From the NCBI RefSeq assembly GCF_003231305.1, contig NZ_QKVM01000025.1, positions 1 through 64,000 on the forward strand: a DNA stretch of 64,000 nucleotides. Direction: 5' to 3'. Both the position numbers and the translations under genes were made by a program. The stretch comes from Pseudomonas sichuanensis (GTDB lineage: Bacteria; Pseudomonadota; Gammaproteobacteria; Pseudomonadales; Pseudomonadaceae). Below the pieces are notes generated by a model that searched no databases, was not told where the DNA came from, and was given only the letters and a program-made list of their open reading frames with translations. How positions within the stretch are numbered: the stretch's first letter is position 1; each line of letters opens with the position of its first letter. Positions 39,610-50,776 of the stretch are shown here, in pieces.

Positions 39610-40119
39610 TCACGCCGGGGTCAACTGCAACCCACGCCATTCGAACGGCACCGGCGCCAGCACCTGTTCGATGCTCGCTTCATGCCACAGCTGCGCCATG
39701 CTTTTCCCTGCACCCGGATGCACCAGCGCCGGCGCCAACAGCGATAGCGGCCACAGCACAAAAGCATTTTTCAGGATTTCCGCACGCGGCAGCACCAACC
39801 CATCGAAGGTGCCGTGCAGATCGCCGTACATCAGCACATCGATATCCAGCGGCAAGCCCTTGCGGTCCGGCGCATATCGGCCATTTTCCGCCTCGATGAA
39901 CTTGAGCCGGCGGTCGAACTCCAGCAGCGGCAACTCGGTCTGCCCGCGCACCACCAGGTTGTAGAACGGGCCGCTCTTGATGCCCACCGCCTGGCTCTCG
40001 AACACTGCCGAACACTGCATGCCGCTGAGCATGCCAGCCAACGCATCGAGCCCCGCGCACAAGTGCCGCTCGCGGTCGATGTTGCTGCCCAGGCCGAGGT
40101 AAACCGTGTTCAGAGACAT
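39610..40119 (-). CDS. folK: 2-amino-4-hydroxy-6-hydroxymethyldihydropteridine diphosphokinase
   Basis: HPPK transfers pyrophosphate to 6-hydroxymethyl-dihydropterin in folate synthesis. The 169-residue protein has VYLGLGSNIDRERHL, FYNLVVRGQTELPLLEFDRRLKFIEAENGR, the signature DRKGLPLDIDVLMYGD, and a C-terminal VHPGAGK. It overlaps folB by 10 bases. Pseudomonads usually have a second folK elsewhere, so this may be the paralogue fixed beside folB. Confidence 0.92.
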   Translation of the reverse strand: MSLNTVYLGLGSNIDRERHLCAGLDALAGMLSGMQCSAVFESQAVGIKSGPFYNLVVRGQTELPLLEFDRRLKFIEAENGRYAPDRKGLPLDIDVLMYGDLHGTFDGLVLPRAEILKNAFVLWPLSLLAPALVHPGAGKSMAQLWHEASIEQVLAPVPFEWRGLQLTPA

Positions 40120-40466
40120 CCGCGCTCGATCTCCACGCCAACGCCGCCGCGAGCCGCCGGCACTGCGCCCGGCTTGGTGAGCTTGAGGCGCACCCAGGGG
40201 ATGTTGAACTCGGCCATCAGCACCGCCACCAGGCGCTCGGCGAACGTCTCGACCAGCTCGAAGCGAGCCTGCTCGGCAAACGCCTGGACCCGCGCCGAAA
40301 CGCTGGCATAGTCCAGTGCCAACGACAGGTCATCACCGGCGGCGGCCGGGCGGTTGTCCCAGGCGAAACTCAGGTCCAGGCGCAGACACTGGCGAATATC
40401 CCGCTCCCAGTCGTAGGCGCCGATCACGGTATCGACTTCCAGGCCTTCGATGAACACTCTGTCCAA
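40110..40466 (-). CDS. folB: Dihydroneopterin aldolase
   Basis: FolB cleaves (and epimerises) dihydroneopterin, the step before FolK. The 118-residue protein shows [26 protein letters not shown] with the catalytic Glu, [32 protein letters not shown] and [11 protein letters not shown]. The start is TTG, set by GGAG eight bases upstream. The earlier in-frame alternatives have no ribosome site. The two consecutive folate steps are translationally coupled. Confidence 0.93.
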   Translation of the reverse strand: MDRVFIEGLEVDTVIGAYDWERDIRQCLRLDLSFAWDNRPAAAGDDLSLALDYASVSARVQAFAEQARFELVETFAERLVAVLMAEFNIPWVRLKLTKPGAVPAARGGVGVEIERGCL

Positions 40467-40540
40467 GCACTTCTCTCCACAGCACGACAAGGGCGACGGG
40501 CGCCGTTAGAATCAGGGCGTCCTCGCCCGGAATAGTTAGC

Positions 40541-41110
40541 ATGTTTTGGTCACTGGCGCTGCTTGCCTACCTGCTCGGCTCTCTGTCCTTTGCCATCGTC
40601 CTGAGCCGCCTCAGCGGCAGCCCCGACCCGCGTTCCAGCGGCTCGGGCAATGCCGGCGCCACCAACATGCTGCGCCTGGCCGGGCGCAAGCTGGCGATCC
40701 TGACGCTGCTGGGCGACCTGTGCAAGGGCATGCTGCCGGTGCTGCTGGCACGCCTGGCCGGGCTGGACCTGCAAGAGCAGGCCTGGGTCGGTATCTGCGC
40801 GGTAGTCGGCCATCTGTTCCCGATCTACTTCCGCTTCCAGGGCGGCAAGGGCGTGGCCACTGCCGCTGGCATGCTCATGGCCCTGTACTTGCCGGCCGCC
40901 CTGCTGGCCATCAGCGCCTGGCTGCTGACCTTCTACCTCACCCGCACCAGCTCGTTGGCCGCGTTGATCGCCACGCCCCTCACCCTGCCACTGCTGGCCT
41001 GGCGCGAGCCTGCAGCTCTGCTGCCCATGACCGTGCTCACGGTGATGATCGTCTGGCGCCATCGCAACAATCTGCGTGACTTGTTTGCCGGGCGCGAACG
41101 GCACTTCTGA
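40541..41110 (+). CDS. plsY: Glycerol-3-phosphate acyltransferase PlsY
   Basis: PlsY acylates glycerol-3-phosphate from acyl-phosphate, starting phospholipid synthesis in the inner membrane. The 189-residue protein has five hydrophobic segments and the three family motifs: [32 protein letters not shown] and [23 protein letters not shown]. It is divergent from folB and convergent with tsaD. Confidence 0.96.
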   Translation: MFWSLALLAYLLGSLSFAIVLSRLSGSPDPRSSGSGNAGATNMLRLAGRKLAILTLLGDLCKGMLPVLLARLAGLDLQEQAWVGICAVVGHLFPIYFRFQGGKGVATAAGMLMALYLPAALLAISAWLLTFYLTRTSSLAALIATPLTLPLLAWREPAALLPMTVLTVMIVWRHRNNLRDLFAGRERHF

Positions 41111-41136
41111 AACGCTCGCCCGTACCCAGCCCTTTC

Positions 41137-42162
41137 CTACAGTGCCGGCAATTGCTCCATCGGCCAGCGCGGCTGCACGCTGATCGCCAGGTCTTGCTGC
41201 TGCCCGGCCATCAGGCGCTGGCAGCCAGCATAGGCGATCATCGCGCCATTGTCGGTGCAGAAGCGTGGGCGCGCGTAATAGACGTTGCCCTTGAGGCCGG
41301 CCAGCATGGTCTCGAGCGACGTGCGCAGGGCGGTGTTGGCACTCACGCCACCGGCGATGACCAGGCGCTTGAGGCCGGTCTGCTTGAGCGCCCGCTTGCA
41401 CTTGAAGGTCAGAGTCTCCACCACCGCCTGCTGGAACGCCAGCGACACGTCGCAACGGGTTTGCTCGTTGTCGTCCCCGGCCTCACGGCATTTTTGCCAG
41501 GTGTTCAGGGCGAACGTCTTGAGGCCGCTGAAGCTGAACTGCAGGCCTGGACGGTCGCACATCGGCCGCGGGAACACGAAGCGCCCTGGGGTGCCTTGCT
41601 CGGCCAGGCGAGCGATTTCAGGCCCTCCTGGATAATTGAGGCCGATCAGCTTGGCCGTCTTGTCGAACGCCTCGCCGGCCGCATCGTCCAGGCTCTCGCC
41701 GAGCAGTTCGTATTGGCCAATGCCATCGACCCGCACGAGCTGGGTGTGGCCGCCGGACACCAACAAAGCGACGAACGGAAACTCCGGCGGCTGCTCTTCG
41801 AGCATCGGCGCCAGCAAGTGCCCTTCCATATGGTGCACGCCGATCGCCGGGATATCCCAGGCAAACGCCAGGGCCTGGGCACAGGAGGCGCCCACCAGTA
41901 ACGCGCCGACCAGGCCAGGACCCGCGGTGTAGGCGATGGCGTCGATCTCGGTGGCGACGCAGTCGGCCTCCTCCAGCACCTGCCGGATCAGCGGCAGCAT
42001 GCGCTTGACGTGGTCGCGCGAGGCAAGCTCGGGCACCACACCACCATAAGCGCGATGCAGGTCGATCTGGCTGAACAGCGCGTCGGCCAACAAGCCGCGT
42101 TCGCTGTCGTATAATGCGACGCCAGTTTCGTCGCAGGATGTTTCCAATCCCAGTACTAGCAT
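41137..42162 (-). CDS. tsaD: tRNA N6-adenosine threonylcarbamoyltransferase TsaD
   Basis: TsaD transfers the threonylcarbamoyl group to A37 of ANN-decoding tRNAs. The 341 residues include [16 protein letters not shown], the metal histidines in [20 protein letters not shown] and [10 protein letters not shown]. The ATG selected gives the standard N-terminus [12 protein letters not shown]. It is divergent from rpsU, the common arrangement gcp/rpsU-dnaG-rpoD. Confidence 0.97.
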   Translation of the reverse strand: MLVLGLETSCDETGVALYDSERGLLADALFSQIDLHRAYGGVVPELASRDHVKRMLPLIRQVLEEADCVATEIDAIAYTAGPGLVGALLVGASCAQALAFAWDIPAIGVHHMEGHLLAPMLEEQPPEFPFVALLVSGGHTQLVRVDGIGQYELLGESLDDAAGEAFDKTAKLIGLNYPGGPEIARLAEQGTPGRFVFPRPMCDRPGLQFSFSGLKTFALNTWQKCREAGDDNEQTRCDVSLAFQQAVVETLTFKCKRALKQTGLKRLVIAGGVSANTALRTSLETMLAGLKGNVYYARPRFCTDNGAMIAYAGCQRLMAGQQQDLAISVQPRWPMEQLPAL

Positions 42163-42367
42163 GGGTTCGTGCCCTGTCGAGGCTGAATTCGAAGGCGCGC
42201 ATGATAGTCCCCGCACCCTGTGCCGACCAGCGGTTTTCGATCAGAGGCTTTGCATTCCTGCCAGCTAAGGGTTAACATCCGCAACCCTTGAAAACCGACG
42301 TACTCCAGCACACCTTATGTTTTGCCAGGAGCACGTCTACCCCGGTAATGAATTAAGGTAGCCCTGG
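42163..42367. promoter_or_regulatory. tsaD/rpsU divergent region with stem-loop
   Basis: A seven-base stem, AAGGGTT (42267-42273) and AACCCTT (42283-42289), surrounds a nine-base loop. TTGAAA follows immediately but I could not pair it with a well-spaced -10 element. The transcription start of the rpsU-dnaG-rpoD operon must lie here; its position is not resolved by eye. Confidence 0.35.
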
Positions 42368-42583
42368 ATGCCAGCCGTCAAAGTTAAAGAGAACGAACCC
42401 TTCGACGTAGCTCTGCGTCGTTTCAAGCGCTCCTGCGAAAAAGCCGGTGTACTGGCTGAAGTTCGTAGCCGCGAGTTTTATGAGAAGCCGACCGCCGAGC
42501 GTAAGCGCAAAGCCGCTGCCGCTGTAAAGCGTCACGCGAAGAAAGTTCAGCGCGAACAGCGCCGCGCAGTTCGTCTGTACTAA
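42368..42583 (+). CDS. rpsU: 30S ribosomal protein S21
   Basis: The 71-residue S21 ([42 protein letters not shown], then a strongly basic tail) is complete. It is the first gene of the macromolecular-synthesis operon rpsU-dnaG-rpoD, which joins initiation of translation, replication and transcription. The ribosome site is AAGGT about ten bases before ATG. Confidence 0.98.
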   Translation: MPAVKVKENEPFDVALRRFKRSCEKAGVLAEVRSREFYEKPTAERKRKAAAAVKRHAKKVQREQRRAVRLY

Positions 42584-42613
42584 TACAGCCGTTCTACGCA
42601 AAGCTTCTGCCCC

Positions 42614-42632
42614 GCCCGGCCTCGTGCCGGGC
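42614..42632 (+). terminator. Stem-loop after rpsU (possible attenuating terminator)
   Basis: GCCCGGC-CTCGT-GCCGGGC forms a seven-base G+C stem 30 bases after the rpsU stop. No T-run follows, so strength is doubtful. In E. coli a partial terminator at this place gives more S21 than primase. The rest of the 275-base gap holds the palindrome at 42720. Confidence 0.5.
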
Positions 42633-42719
42633 AGATGGCAGCGGTCGTTTCAAACCCTTGGCCATGCGCCTTGGGTGCCCCGGCAAAAGCCATGGGCAAC
42701 CCGCAGCAACACGTCAGAC

Positions 42720-42734
42720 CTGGCCATTGGCCAG
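42720..42734. promoter_or_regulatory. Palindrome in the rpsU-dnaG spacer
   Basis: CTGGCCA-T-TGGCCAG is a perfect seven-base dyad with a one-base centre, flanked on both sides by ACGT. The tiny centre suits a protein-binding site on DNA better than an RNA hairpin. It lies about 125 bases before dnaG. Confidence 0.3.
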
Positions 42735-42858
42735 ACGTGCACGTCCTTTCTGACGAGCCCTCACAGGCTGGTGACGAGCACATACCCCTTCGCGACACCC
42801 CACGCCAAACCCGAGCACAAGCGTTTAGACTTGCCAGTTGCCAGATGACGAGGCTGCC

Positions 42859-44847
42859 ATGGCCGGGCTGATTCCCCAGAGTTTCATCGATGACCTCCTG
42901 AACCGCACCGACATCGTCGACGTGGTGAGTTCGCGCGTCCAGCTGAAGAAGACCGGCAAGAATCTTTCCGCCTGCTGCCCGTTCCACAAGGAGAAGTCGC
43001 CCTCCTTCACCGTCAGCCCCGACAAGCAGTTCTACTACTGCTTTGGCTGCGGCGCCGGCGGCAACGCGCTGGGCTTCATCATGGACCACGACAACCTGGA
43101 CTTCCCCCAGGCGGTCGAGGAACTGGCCCGTGCAGCCGGCATGGAAGTGCCACGCGAAGAGGGCCGCCGGGGGCAGAAGCCGCGCCAGCCAACCGACTCC
43201 CCCCTGTACCCGCTGCTCGAAGCGGCCAGCGAATTCTATCGCCAGGCCCTGCGCAGCCACCCGACCCGCAAGGCGGCTGTGGACTACCTCAAGGGCCGCG
43301 GCCTGTCCGGCGAGATCGCCCGCGATTTCAGCCTGGGCTTCGCCCCGCCAGGCTGGGACAACCTGCTCAAGCACCTGGGCGCCGACACGCTGCAGCAGAA
43401 GGTCATGATCGATGCCGGCCTGCTGATCGAGAACGCCGAGAGCGGCAAGCGTTACGACCGTTTTCGCGACCGCGTGATGTTCCCGATCCGCGATAGCCGT
43501 GGCCGGGTCATTGCCTTCGGCGGCCGAGTGCTGGGCGACGACAAGCCCAAGTACCTGAACTCCCCGGAAACCCCGGTATTCCACAAAGGCCAGGAGCTGT
43601 ACGGCCTGTACGAGGCGCGCAAAAACAACCGCAACCTCGACGAAATCATCGTCGTCGAAGGCTACATGGATGTCATCGCCCTGGCCCAGCAGGGGCTGCG
43701 CAACGCCGTGGCGACACTGGGCACGGCCACCAGCGAAGAACATCTCAAGCGCCTGTTCCGCGTGGTGCCCAGCGTGCTGTTCTGCTTCGACGGCGACCAG
43801 GCGGGGCGCAAGGCTGCCTGGCGCGCACTGGAGTCGACCCTGCCGAGCCTGCAGGATGGCCGCCGCGCACGCTTCCTGTTCCTGCCCGAGGGCGAGGACC
43901 CGGACAGCCTGGTCCGCGCCGAAGGCACCGACGCTTTCCATGCCCGCATCAACCAGCACGCCCAGCCGCTGGCCGACTATTTCTTCGAGCAGTTGAGCAA
44001 CGAGGCTGACCCGCGCTCGCTGGAAGGCAAGGCGCACATGGTCACGCTGGCCGCCCCGCTGATCGAAAAGGTCCCAGGGGCAAACCTGCGCCAACTGATG
44101 CGCAACCGCCTGAAAGAGATCACCGGCCTCGACCCGCAGCAGCTGGAGCAACTGGCACAGAGTGCGCCGGCCGCCAGCAGCGTGCCGGATTACGACCCGG
44201 GCTTCGACTACGACGCCATGGCCAGTTACACCCCGGATTATGGCGACCTGCAGCACCAGCCCGACTACGCCCCGGCGCAACAGGAGCAACGCCCCTGGAC
44301 ACCGAACAAGGGCGGCAAGAAACAATGGGAAGGTAAGCCCTGGGACAAGAAAGGCGGCAAGCCCTGGCAGCGCGATGGCCAACGTGGCGACGCACCACCG
44401 CGGGTACCGGCACCAGTGGAACCACCGTCGTTATCGGCGCTGCGCACGCTGCTGCACCACCCGCTGCTGGCCGGCAAGGTCGAAGATGCCGGTCATTTCG
44501 CCGACGAGCAGCAACTCTACAGCCAACTGCTGGTGGCCCTGATCGAGGCTGCGCAGAAGAATCCTAAGCTAAGCTCTATGCAGCTGATCGCACGCTGGCA
44601 TGGCACCGAACAAGGCCGCTTGCTGCGCGCCCTGGCGGAAAAGGAATGGTTGATCGATGCCGACAACCTTGAACAACAGTTTTTCGACACTATAACTAGC
44701 TTGTCCGCCCGCCAACGCGAGCGCAGCCTGGAACATTTGATCAGCAAATCTCGTCTAACAGGCTTGGACGAGGACGAAACTGCCAAGCTTCGTGACTTGC
44801 TCCGCCGCAATGTTCCCGCACAAAACCCGACCTCATCTGGCGCGTGA
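42859..44847 (+). CDS. dnaG: DNA primase
   Basis: DnaG synthesises RNA primers at the replication fork. The 662-residue protein has the CHC2 zinc-binding head (CCPFHKEKSPSF...YYCFGCGAGGNAL) and the RNA-polymerase core with EIIVVEGYMDVIALAQQG and FCFDGDQAGRKAAWRAL (Toprim). A Pro/Gln/Gly/Lys-rich linker (around 440-525) precedes the DnaB-binding C-domain. I start at the ATG beginning MAGLIPQSFIDDLLNR, which fits the family. Confidence 0.97.
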   Translation: MAGLIPQSFIDDLLNRTDIVDVVSSRVQLKKTGKNLSACCPFHKEKSPSFTVSPDKQFYYCFGCGAGGNALGFIMDHDNLDFPQAVEELARAAGMEVPREEGRRGQKPRQPTDSPLYPLLEAASEFYRQALRSHPTRKAAVDYLKGRGLSGEIARDFSLGFAPPGWDNLLKHLGADTLQQKVMIDAGLLIENAESGKRYDRFRDRVMFPIRDSRGRVIAFGGRVLGDDKPKYLNSPETPVFHKGQELYGLYEARKNNRNLDEIIVVEGYMDVIALAQQGLRNAVATLGTATSEEHLKRLFRVVPSVLFCFDGDQAGRKAAWRALESTLPSLQDGRRARFLFLPEGEDPDSLVRAEGTDAFHARINQHAQPLADYFFEQLSNEADPRSLEGKAHMVTLAAPLIEKVPGANLRQLMRNRLKEITGLDPQQLEQLAQSAPAASSVPDYDPGFDYDAMASYTPDYGDLQHQPDYAPAQQEQRPWTPNKGGKKQWEGKPWDKKGGKPWQRDGQRGDAPPRVPAPVEPPSLSALRTLLHHPLLAGKVEDAGHFADEQQLYSQLLVALIEAAQKNPKLSSMQLIARWHGTEQGRLLRALAEKEWLIDADNLEQQFFDTITSLSARQRERSLEHLISKSRLTGLDEDETAKLRDLLRRNVPAQNPTSSGA

Positions 44848-44861
44848 GGTCCATGCTCGGG

Positions 44862-44867
44862 TATAAT
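44862..44867 (+). promoter_or_regulatory. Internal -10 element for rpoD
   Basis: A perfect TATAAT lies in the 67-base gap between dnaG and rpoD, about 48 bases before the rpoD start. No clear -35 is seen at 17 bases. It likely marks an rpoD-proximal promoter inside the operon. Confidence 0.4.
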
Positions 44868-44914
44868 CCTCGGCTTGTTTTTTGCCCGCCAAGACCTTCA
44901 GTGGATAGGGTGTT

Positions 44915-46765
<1,851 letters not shown>

Positions 46766-46770
46766 TGACG

Positions 46771-46795
46771 AACCCCGGCCCAGGCCGGGGTTTTT
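46771..46795 (+). terminator. Rho-independent terminator of rpoD
   Basis: CCCCGGCC-CA-GGCCGGGG followed by TTTTT lies six bases past the rpoD stop. It is one of the strongest terminators in the window and ends the rpsU-dnaG-rpoD operon. Confidence 0.92.
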
Positions 46796-46884
46796 CTTAT
46801 GTGACAAAAGGTCATGACCGGCACCACCCTGCTGGCAGGATGCCCGTCTACACTCGACTCAGACCCCCTGATCGAGAGGCCGCT

Positions 46885-49800
46885 ATGCCCTTGATGCCGG
46901 CCCTCCTGTTGCTGCTCCTGATGGTCTGGAACACAACGGCCGGCGCCCTGACCCTGACTGACGAGGAACAAGCCTGGCTCAGCGCCCACCCGCAGCTGCG
47001 CCTGGGCGTAGACGCTTCATGGCCGCCCTTCGAATTCCGCGACCAGGAAGGCCGTTACCAGGGACTGGCCGCCGATTACATTGCCCTTATCCAGGAGCGC
47101 CTTGGCATCACGCTCAAACCGGTCGAGCCCAGCAGCTGGACCGAAGTGCTCGAGCAGGCGCGCAATAACCGCATCGACCTGCTGCCCGGCATCATGTCCA
47201 CCCCGGAGCGCCAGAACTACCTGGCCTTCACCCGCCCCTACCTGGACTTCCCGATTGTCATACTCGCCCACGCAGGTGGCGCGCAGCCGCGCAGCCTCAA
47301 GGACCTCTACGGCCTGAAGATCGCCGTGGTAGAGAACTACGCCCCCCACGAGCTGCTGCGCACCCACCACCCGGACCTCAACCTGGTGGCCATGCCCAAC
47401 GTCAGCTCGGCGTTGCAGGCACTGGCCACCGACGCCGTGGACGCCGTGGTCGGCGACCTTGCCTCGAGCATCTGGAGCCTGCGCCAGCTCAAGCTCGATG
47501 GCCTCTATGTCAGCGGCGAAACGCCCTACCGCTACCAACTGGCCATGGCCGTGCCACAGCAGCAGAAGATTCTCGTGGCCATCCTCGACAAGGTCATGGC
47601 CGACATGAGCAACAGCGAAATCAGCCATATCCAGCAACGCTGGGTGGGCAATGTCGTCGACCAGCGCACCTTCTGGCATGACATGCTGCTGTACGGCCTG
47701 CCTGCGGTCCTGCTGCTGGTGGCCATCCTTGCTGCGGTGATTCGCGTCAACCGCCGGCTGAGTTCGGAAATTTCCCGGCGTATCGCCCTGGAACAAGAGC
47801 TGCGCAGCAGCGAATACCACTATCGCGGCCTGGTCGAGAGCCTGTCGGCGATCGCCTGGGAGGCCGACGCCAACGATTTCACCTACAGCTATGTTTCGCC
47901 CCATGCCGAAGACCTGCTCGGCTACCCGCTGAGCGAATGGCTCAAGCCCGGTTTCTGGCGCAGCATCCTGCACCCGGAGGACGCGCTCTGGGCACAGGCC
48001 TACTGCGACAGCGAGACTGCCGCCGGGCGCGATCACAGCCTCGACTATCGAGTGATCCGCGCCGACGGTCACGCCCTGTGGGTGCGCAACATCGTCAGCA
48101 TGATCGAGCACGGCCACAAGCCCCTGATGCGCGGCCTGATGATCGACATCAGCGAAACCAAACACACCGAGGATGCCCTGCGCCTGTCGGAGCAGAAGTT
48201 CGCCTCGGTATTCCAGCAGTGCCCGGACATCCTGCTCATCGCCCGGCAAAGCGACGGCTGCCTGCTGGAGGTCAACGAAGCGTTCGAAGAACAGATCGGC
48301 TTGAGCCCGAACCAGGTACTTGGCCGCACCGCCACCGAACTCGACCTGTGGGGCGTCGCCGGCACCGGCCCGATCATGCTCGAACGCCTGCAGCGCAGCG
48401 GTGTGCGCAACCTCGAGATGACCTTCCGGCGCAGCAACGGCCAACTGTTCACCGGCCTCACCTCCGCCGAGGCCTTCGACCTCGATGGCACCCGCGCCCT
48501 GGTGGTGGCGGTGCGTGACATCAGCCAACTGAAAGAGACCCAGCAGCAACTGCAGACCTCGGAAGAAAAGTTCGCCAAGGCCTTCCATGCTTCCCCCGAC
48601 GGCCTGCTGCTGTCGCGCCAGAGTGATGGCCTGCTGCTGGAGGTCAATGAAGGCTTCTGTCGCTTGACCGGTTACGACATAAGCCCGAACGTCGACCAGA
48701 CCTCCCTGGACCTCGGCATCTGGGTCGACCTCAACGAACGCCAGCGCCTGGTCGAACGGCTCCAGCGCGAGGGTGCCGTGCGCGACTTCAGCTGCCATAT
48801 CCGGCGCAGCGACGGGCAAATCCGCCTGTGCGAGCTGGCCGCCCGGCCACTGCCGATCGGCGGCGTCGACTGCATGCTGACCATCGCCCGCGACATCACC
48901 GAACGCCACCTGATGCAGGAAAAACTGCAACTGGCGGCCACGGTATTCGAGAACACCGCCGAAGGCGTGCTGATCACCGACATCGACCAGCGCATCAGCG
49001 CGGTCAACCGCGCCTTCAGTGAGATCACCGGCTACAGCGAAATCGAAGCCCTCGGCCAGACCCCTCGCCTGCTTGCCTCCGGCCAGCACGACAGCGCCTT
49101 CTACCTCGCCATGTGGCACCAGTTGACCGCCGAAGGCCACTGGCAGGGCGAAATCCACAACAAACGCAAGAACGGCGAGCTCTACCCCAGCTGGCTGACC
49201 ATCAGCGCCGTGCGCAACAGCGAGCGTGAGATCACCCACTTCGTCGCCGTATTCGCCGACATCTCCAGCCTCAAGCACGCCCAGGCCAAGCTCGACTACC
49301 AGGCCCATCACGACCCACTGACCGGCCTGCCCAACCGCACGCTGTTCGAGAGCCGCCTGCAGGCCGTGCTGACCTGCGCCCAGGTCTCCAACCGCCAGGG
49401 CGCGGTGCTGTTCCTCGACCTCGACCGCTTCAAGCACATCAACGACAGCCTCGGCCACCCGGTCGGCGACCTGCTGCTCAAAGGTATCGCCCAACGCCTG
49501 AAGGAGCAGGTGCGCGACGTCGATACCGTGGCCCGCCTGGGGGGGGACGAATTCATCATCCTGCTGCCCGGCCTGCACAAACCCGACGACGCCAGCGCCA
49601 TCGCCAACAAGCTGCTGGCCTGCTTCCATGCCCCCTTCCAGGCCGGCGAGCATGAATTCTTCACCAGCGCCAGCATCGGTATCAGCCTTTACCCACAGGA
49701 CGGCACCGACGTTGCCACCCTGATCCGCAACGCCGACGCCGCGATGTACCGCTCCAAAGCCAAGGGCCGCAACCGGGTCGAAGCCTACACCCGCGACCTT

Positions 49801-50628
49801 ACCGCCCAGGCCAGCGAACGCATCGCCCTCGAGCACGAACTGCGCCGCGCCATCGAACGCAATGAGCTGAGCCTGTGCTACCAGCCCAAGTTCAGCCTCA
49901 AGACCCAGGGCCTGGTAGGCGCCGAGGCGCTGATCCGCTGGACCCATCCCACCTTCGGCGAGGTGCCGCCCGAGCGGTTCATCCACCTCGCCGAAGAGAA
50001 CGGCACCATCCTCCAGCTTGGCGACTGGGTGCTGGAACAGACCTGCCGGCAGATGCACGCGTGGAAAAAGCACTACCAGTCCTTCGGCCCGCTCTCGATC
50101 AACCTCGCCGGCGCCCAGTTGCGCCAGCCGAACCTGGCCAAGCGCATCGAGCAACTGCTCAGGACTTACCAGCTCAAGGCCGGCGACCTGCAGCTGGAGA
50201 TCACCGAAAACTTCATCATGAGCCAGGCCGAAGAGGCCCTGGTCGTGCTCTATCAGCTCAAACAGCTTGGCGTGCAGCTGGCCATCGACGATTTCGGCAC
50301 TGGCTACTCCTCGCTCAGTTACCTCAAACGCCTGCCGCTGGACATCCTCAAGATCGACCAGTCGTTCATCCGCGGCCTGCCAGATGACCCCCACGACGCC
50401 GCCATCGCCCGTGCGATCATTGCGCTCGGGCGCAGCATGCAGCTCACCATCATTGCCGAGGGCGTGGAGAACCAGGCCCAACAGCGTTTCCTCGCCGCCG
50501 AGGGCTGTGAACAGATCCAGGGCTACATCGTCAGCCTGCCCCTGCCGCCCGCCGAGTTCGCCGCTACCTTCCTGCGCATAGCACTATCGGATCTTTCGGA
50601 TGGCACGGTATCGAAACCCTCGTTATAA
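46885..50628 (+). CDS. rmcA: Multi-PAS GGDEF/EAL c-di-GMP protein (RmcA-like)
   Basis: The 1247-residue protein has a signal/anchor, a periplasmic SBP_bac_3 amino-acid-binding-like domain (about 25-260) and a membrane helix (LYGLPAVLLLVAILAAVIRV, about 266-285). Four PAS domains (about 310-805), GGDEF and EAL follow. The GGDEF motif (ARLGGDEFIILLP) is intact, with an RxxD inhibitory site (RDVD) five residues before it. The EAL domain has AEALIRW and IDDFGTGYSSL. The architecture and position after rpoD match P. aeruginosa RmcA (PA0575), a redox- and arginine-responsive phosphodiesterase. GAGAGG precedes the ATG chosen. Confidence 0.88.
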   Translation: MPLMPALLLLLLMVWNTTAGALTLTDEEQAWLSAHPQLRLGVDASWPPFEFRDQEGRYQGLAADYIALIQERLGITLKPVEPSSWTEVLEQARNNRIDLLPGIMSTPERQNYLAFTRPYLDFPIVILAHAGGAQPRSLKDLYGLKIAVVENYAPHELLRTHHPDLNLVAMPNVSSALQALATDAVDAVVGDLASSIWSLRQLKLDGLYVSGETPYRYQLAMAVPQQQKILVAILDKVMADMSNSEISHIQQRWVGNVVDQRTFWHDMLLYGLPAVLLLVAILAAVIRVNRRLSSEISRRIALEQELRSSEYHYRGLVESLSAIAWEADANDFTYSYVSPHAEDLLGYPLSEWLKPGFWRSILHPEDALWAQAYCDSETAAGRDHSLDYRVIRADGHALWVRNIVSMIEHGHKPLMRGLMIDISETKHTEDALRLSEQKFASVFQQCPDILLIARQSDGCLLEVNEAFEEQIGLSPNQVLGRTATELDLWGVAGTGPIMLERLQRSGVRNLEMTFRRSNGQLFTGLTSAEAFDLDGTRALVVAVRDISQLKETQQQLQTSEEKFAKAFHASPDGLLLSRQSDGLLLEVNEGFCRLTGYDISPNVDQTSLDLGIWVDLNERQRLVERLQREGAVRDFSCHIRRSDGQIRLCELAARPLPIGGVDCMLTIARDITERHLMQEKLQLAATVFENTAEGVLITDIDQRISAVNRAFSEITGYSEIEALGQTPRLLASGQHDSAFYLAMWHQLTAEGHWQGEIHNKRKNGELYPSWLTISAVRNSEREITHFVAVFADISSLKHAQAKLDYQAHHDPLTGLPNRTLFESRLQAVLTCAQVSNRQGAVLFLDLDRFKHINDSLGHPVGDLLLKGIAQRLKEQVRDVDTVARLGGDEFIILLPGLHKPDDASAIANKLLACFHAPFQAGEHEFFTSASIGISLYPQDGTDVATLIRNADAAMYRSKAKGRNRVEAYTRDLTAQASERIALEHELRRAIERNELSLCYQPKFSLKTQGLVGAEALIRWTHPTFGEVPPERFIHLAEENGTILQLGDWVLEQTCRQMHAWKKHYQSFGPLSINLAGAQLRQPNLAKRIEQLLRTYQLKAGDLQLEITENFIMSQAEEALVVLYQLKQLGVQLAIDDFGTGYSSLSYLKRLPLDILKIDQSFIRGLPDDPHDAAIARAIIALGRSMQLTIIAEGVENQAQQRFLAAEGCEQIQGYIVSLPLPPAEFAATFLRIALSDLSDGTVSKPSL

Positions 50629-50645
50629 TCCGCCGCACCTGCTGA

Positions 50646-50722
50646 GGGCCTATAGCTCAGTCGGTTAGAGCAGAGGACTCATAATCCTTTGGTCCACGGT
50701 TCGAGTCCGTGTGGGCCCACCA
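50646..50722 (+). tRNA. tRNA with anticodon CAU (Ile2 or elongator Met)
   Basis: The 77-base cloverleaf is complete with encoded CCA. The acceptor stem is GGGCCTA/TGGGCCC with one G-T pair, the D arm GCTCAGTCGGTTAGAGC, the anticodon loop CTCATAA (anticodon 50680-50682), and the T arm GGTTCGAGTCC. The AGAGGACTCATAATCCTTTGGTC part resembles E. coli ileX more than metT, so a TilS-lysidinylated tRNA-Ile(AUA) is my first choice, with tRNA-Met second. Confidence 0.93.
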
Positions 50723-50730
50723 GAAATACA

Positions 50731-50756
50731 AAAGCCGCGCTGATGCGCGGCTTTTT
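50731..50756. terminator. Terminator after the tRNA
   Basis: AAAGCCGCGC-TGAT-GCGCGGCTTTTT is a perfect eight-base G+C stem with A and T flanks. It can end both the tRNA transcript (plus) and the convergent acetyltransferase gene (minus). Confidence 0.9.
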
Positions 50757-50776
50757 CGTCTCTGCGGCCTGGGCGC

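Noticed and set aside
47017..50481. A 1154-codon open frame antisense to rmcA
   Set aside because: It mirrors the GC-rich codon pattern of rmcA, has the composition of a shadow frame (Ala/Gly/Val/Gln/His-rich) and no domain motif. rmcA on the other strand has full domain support.
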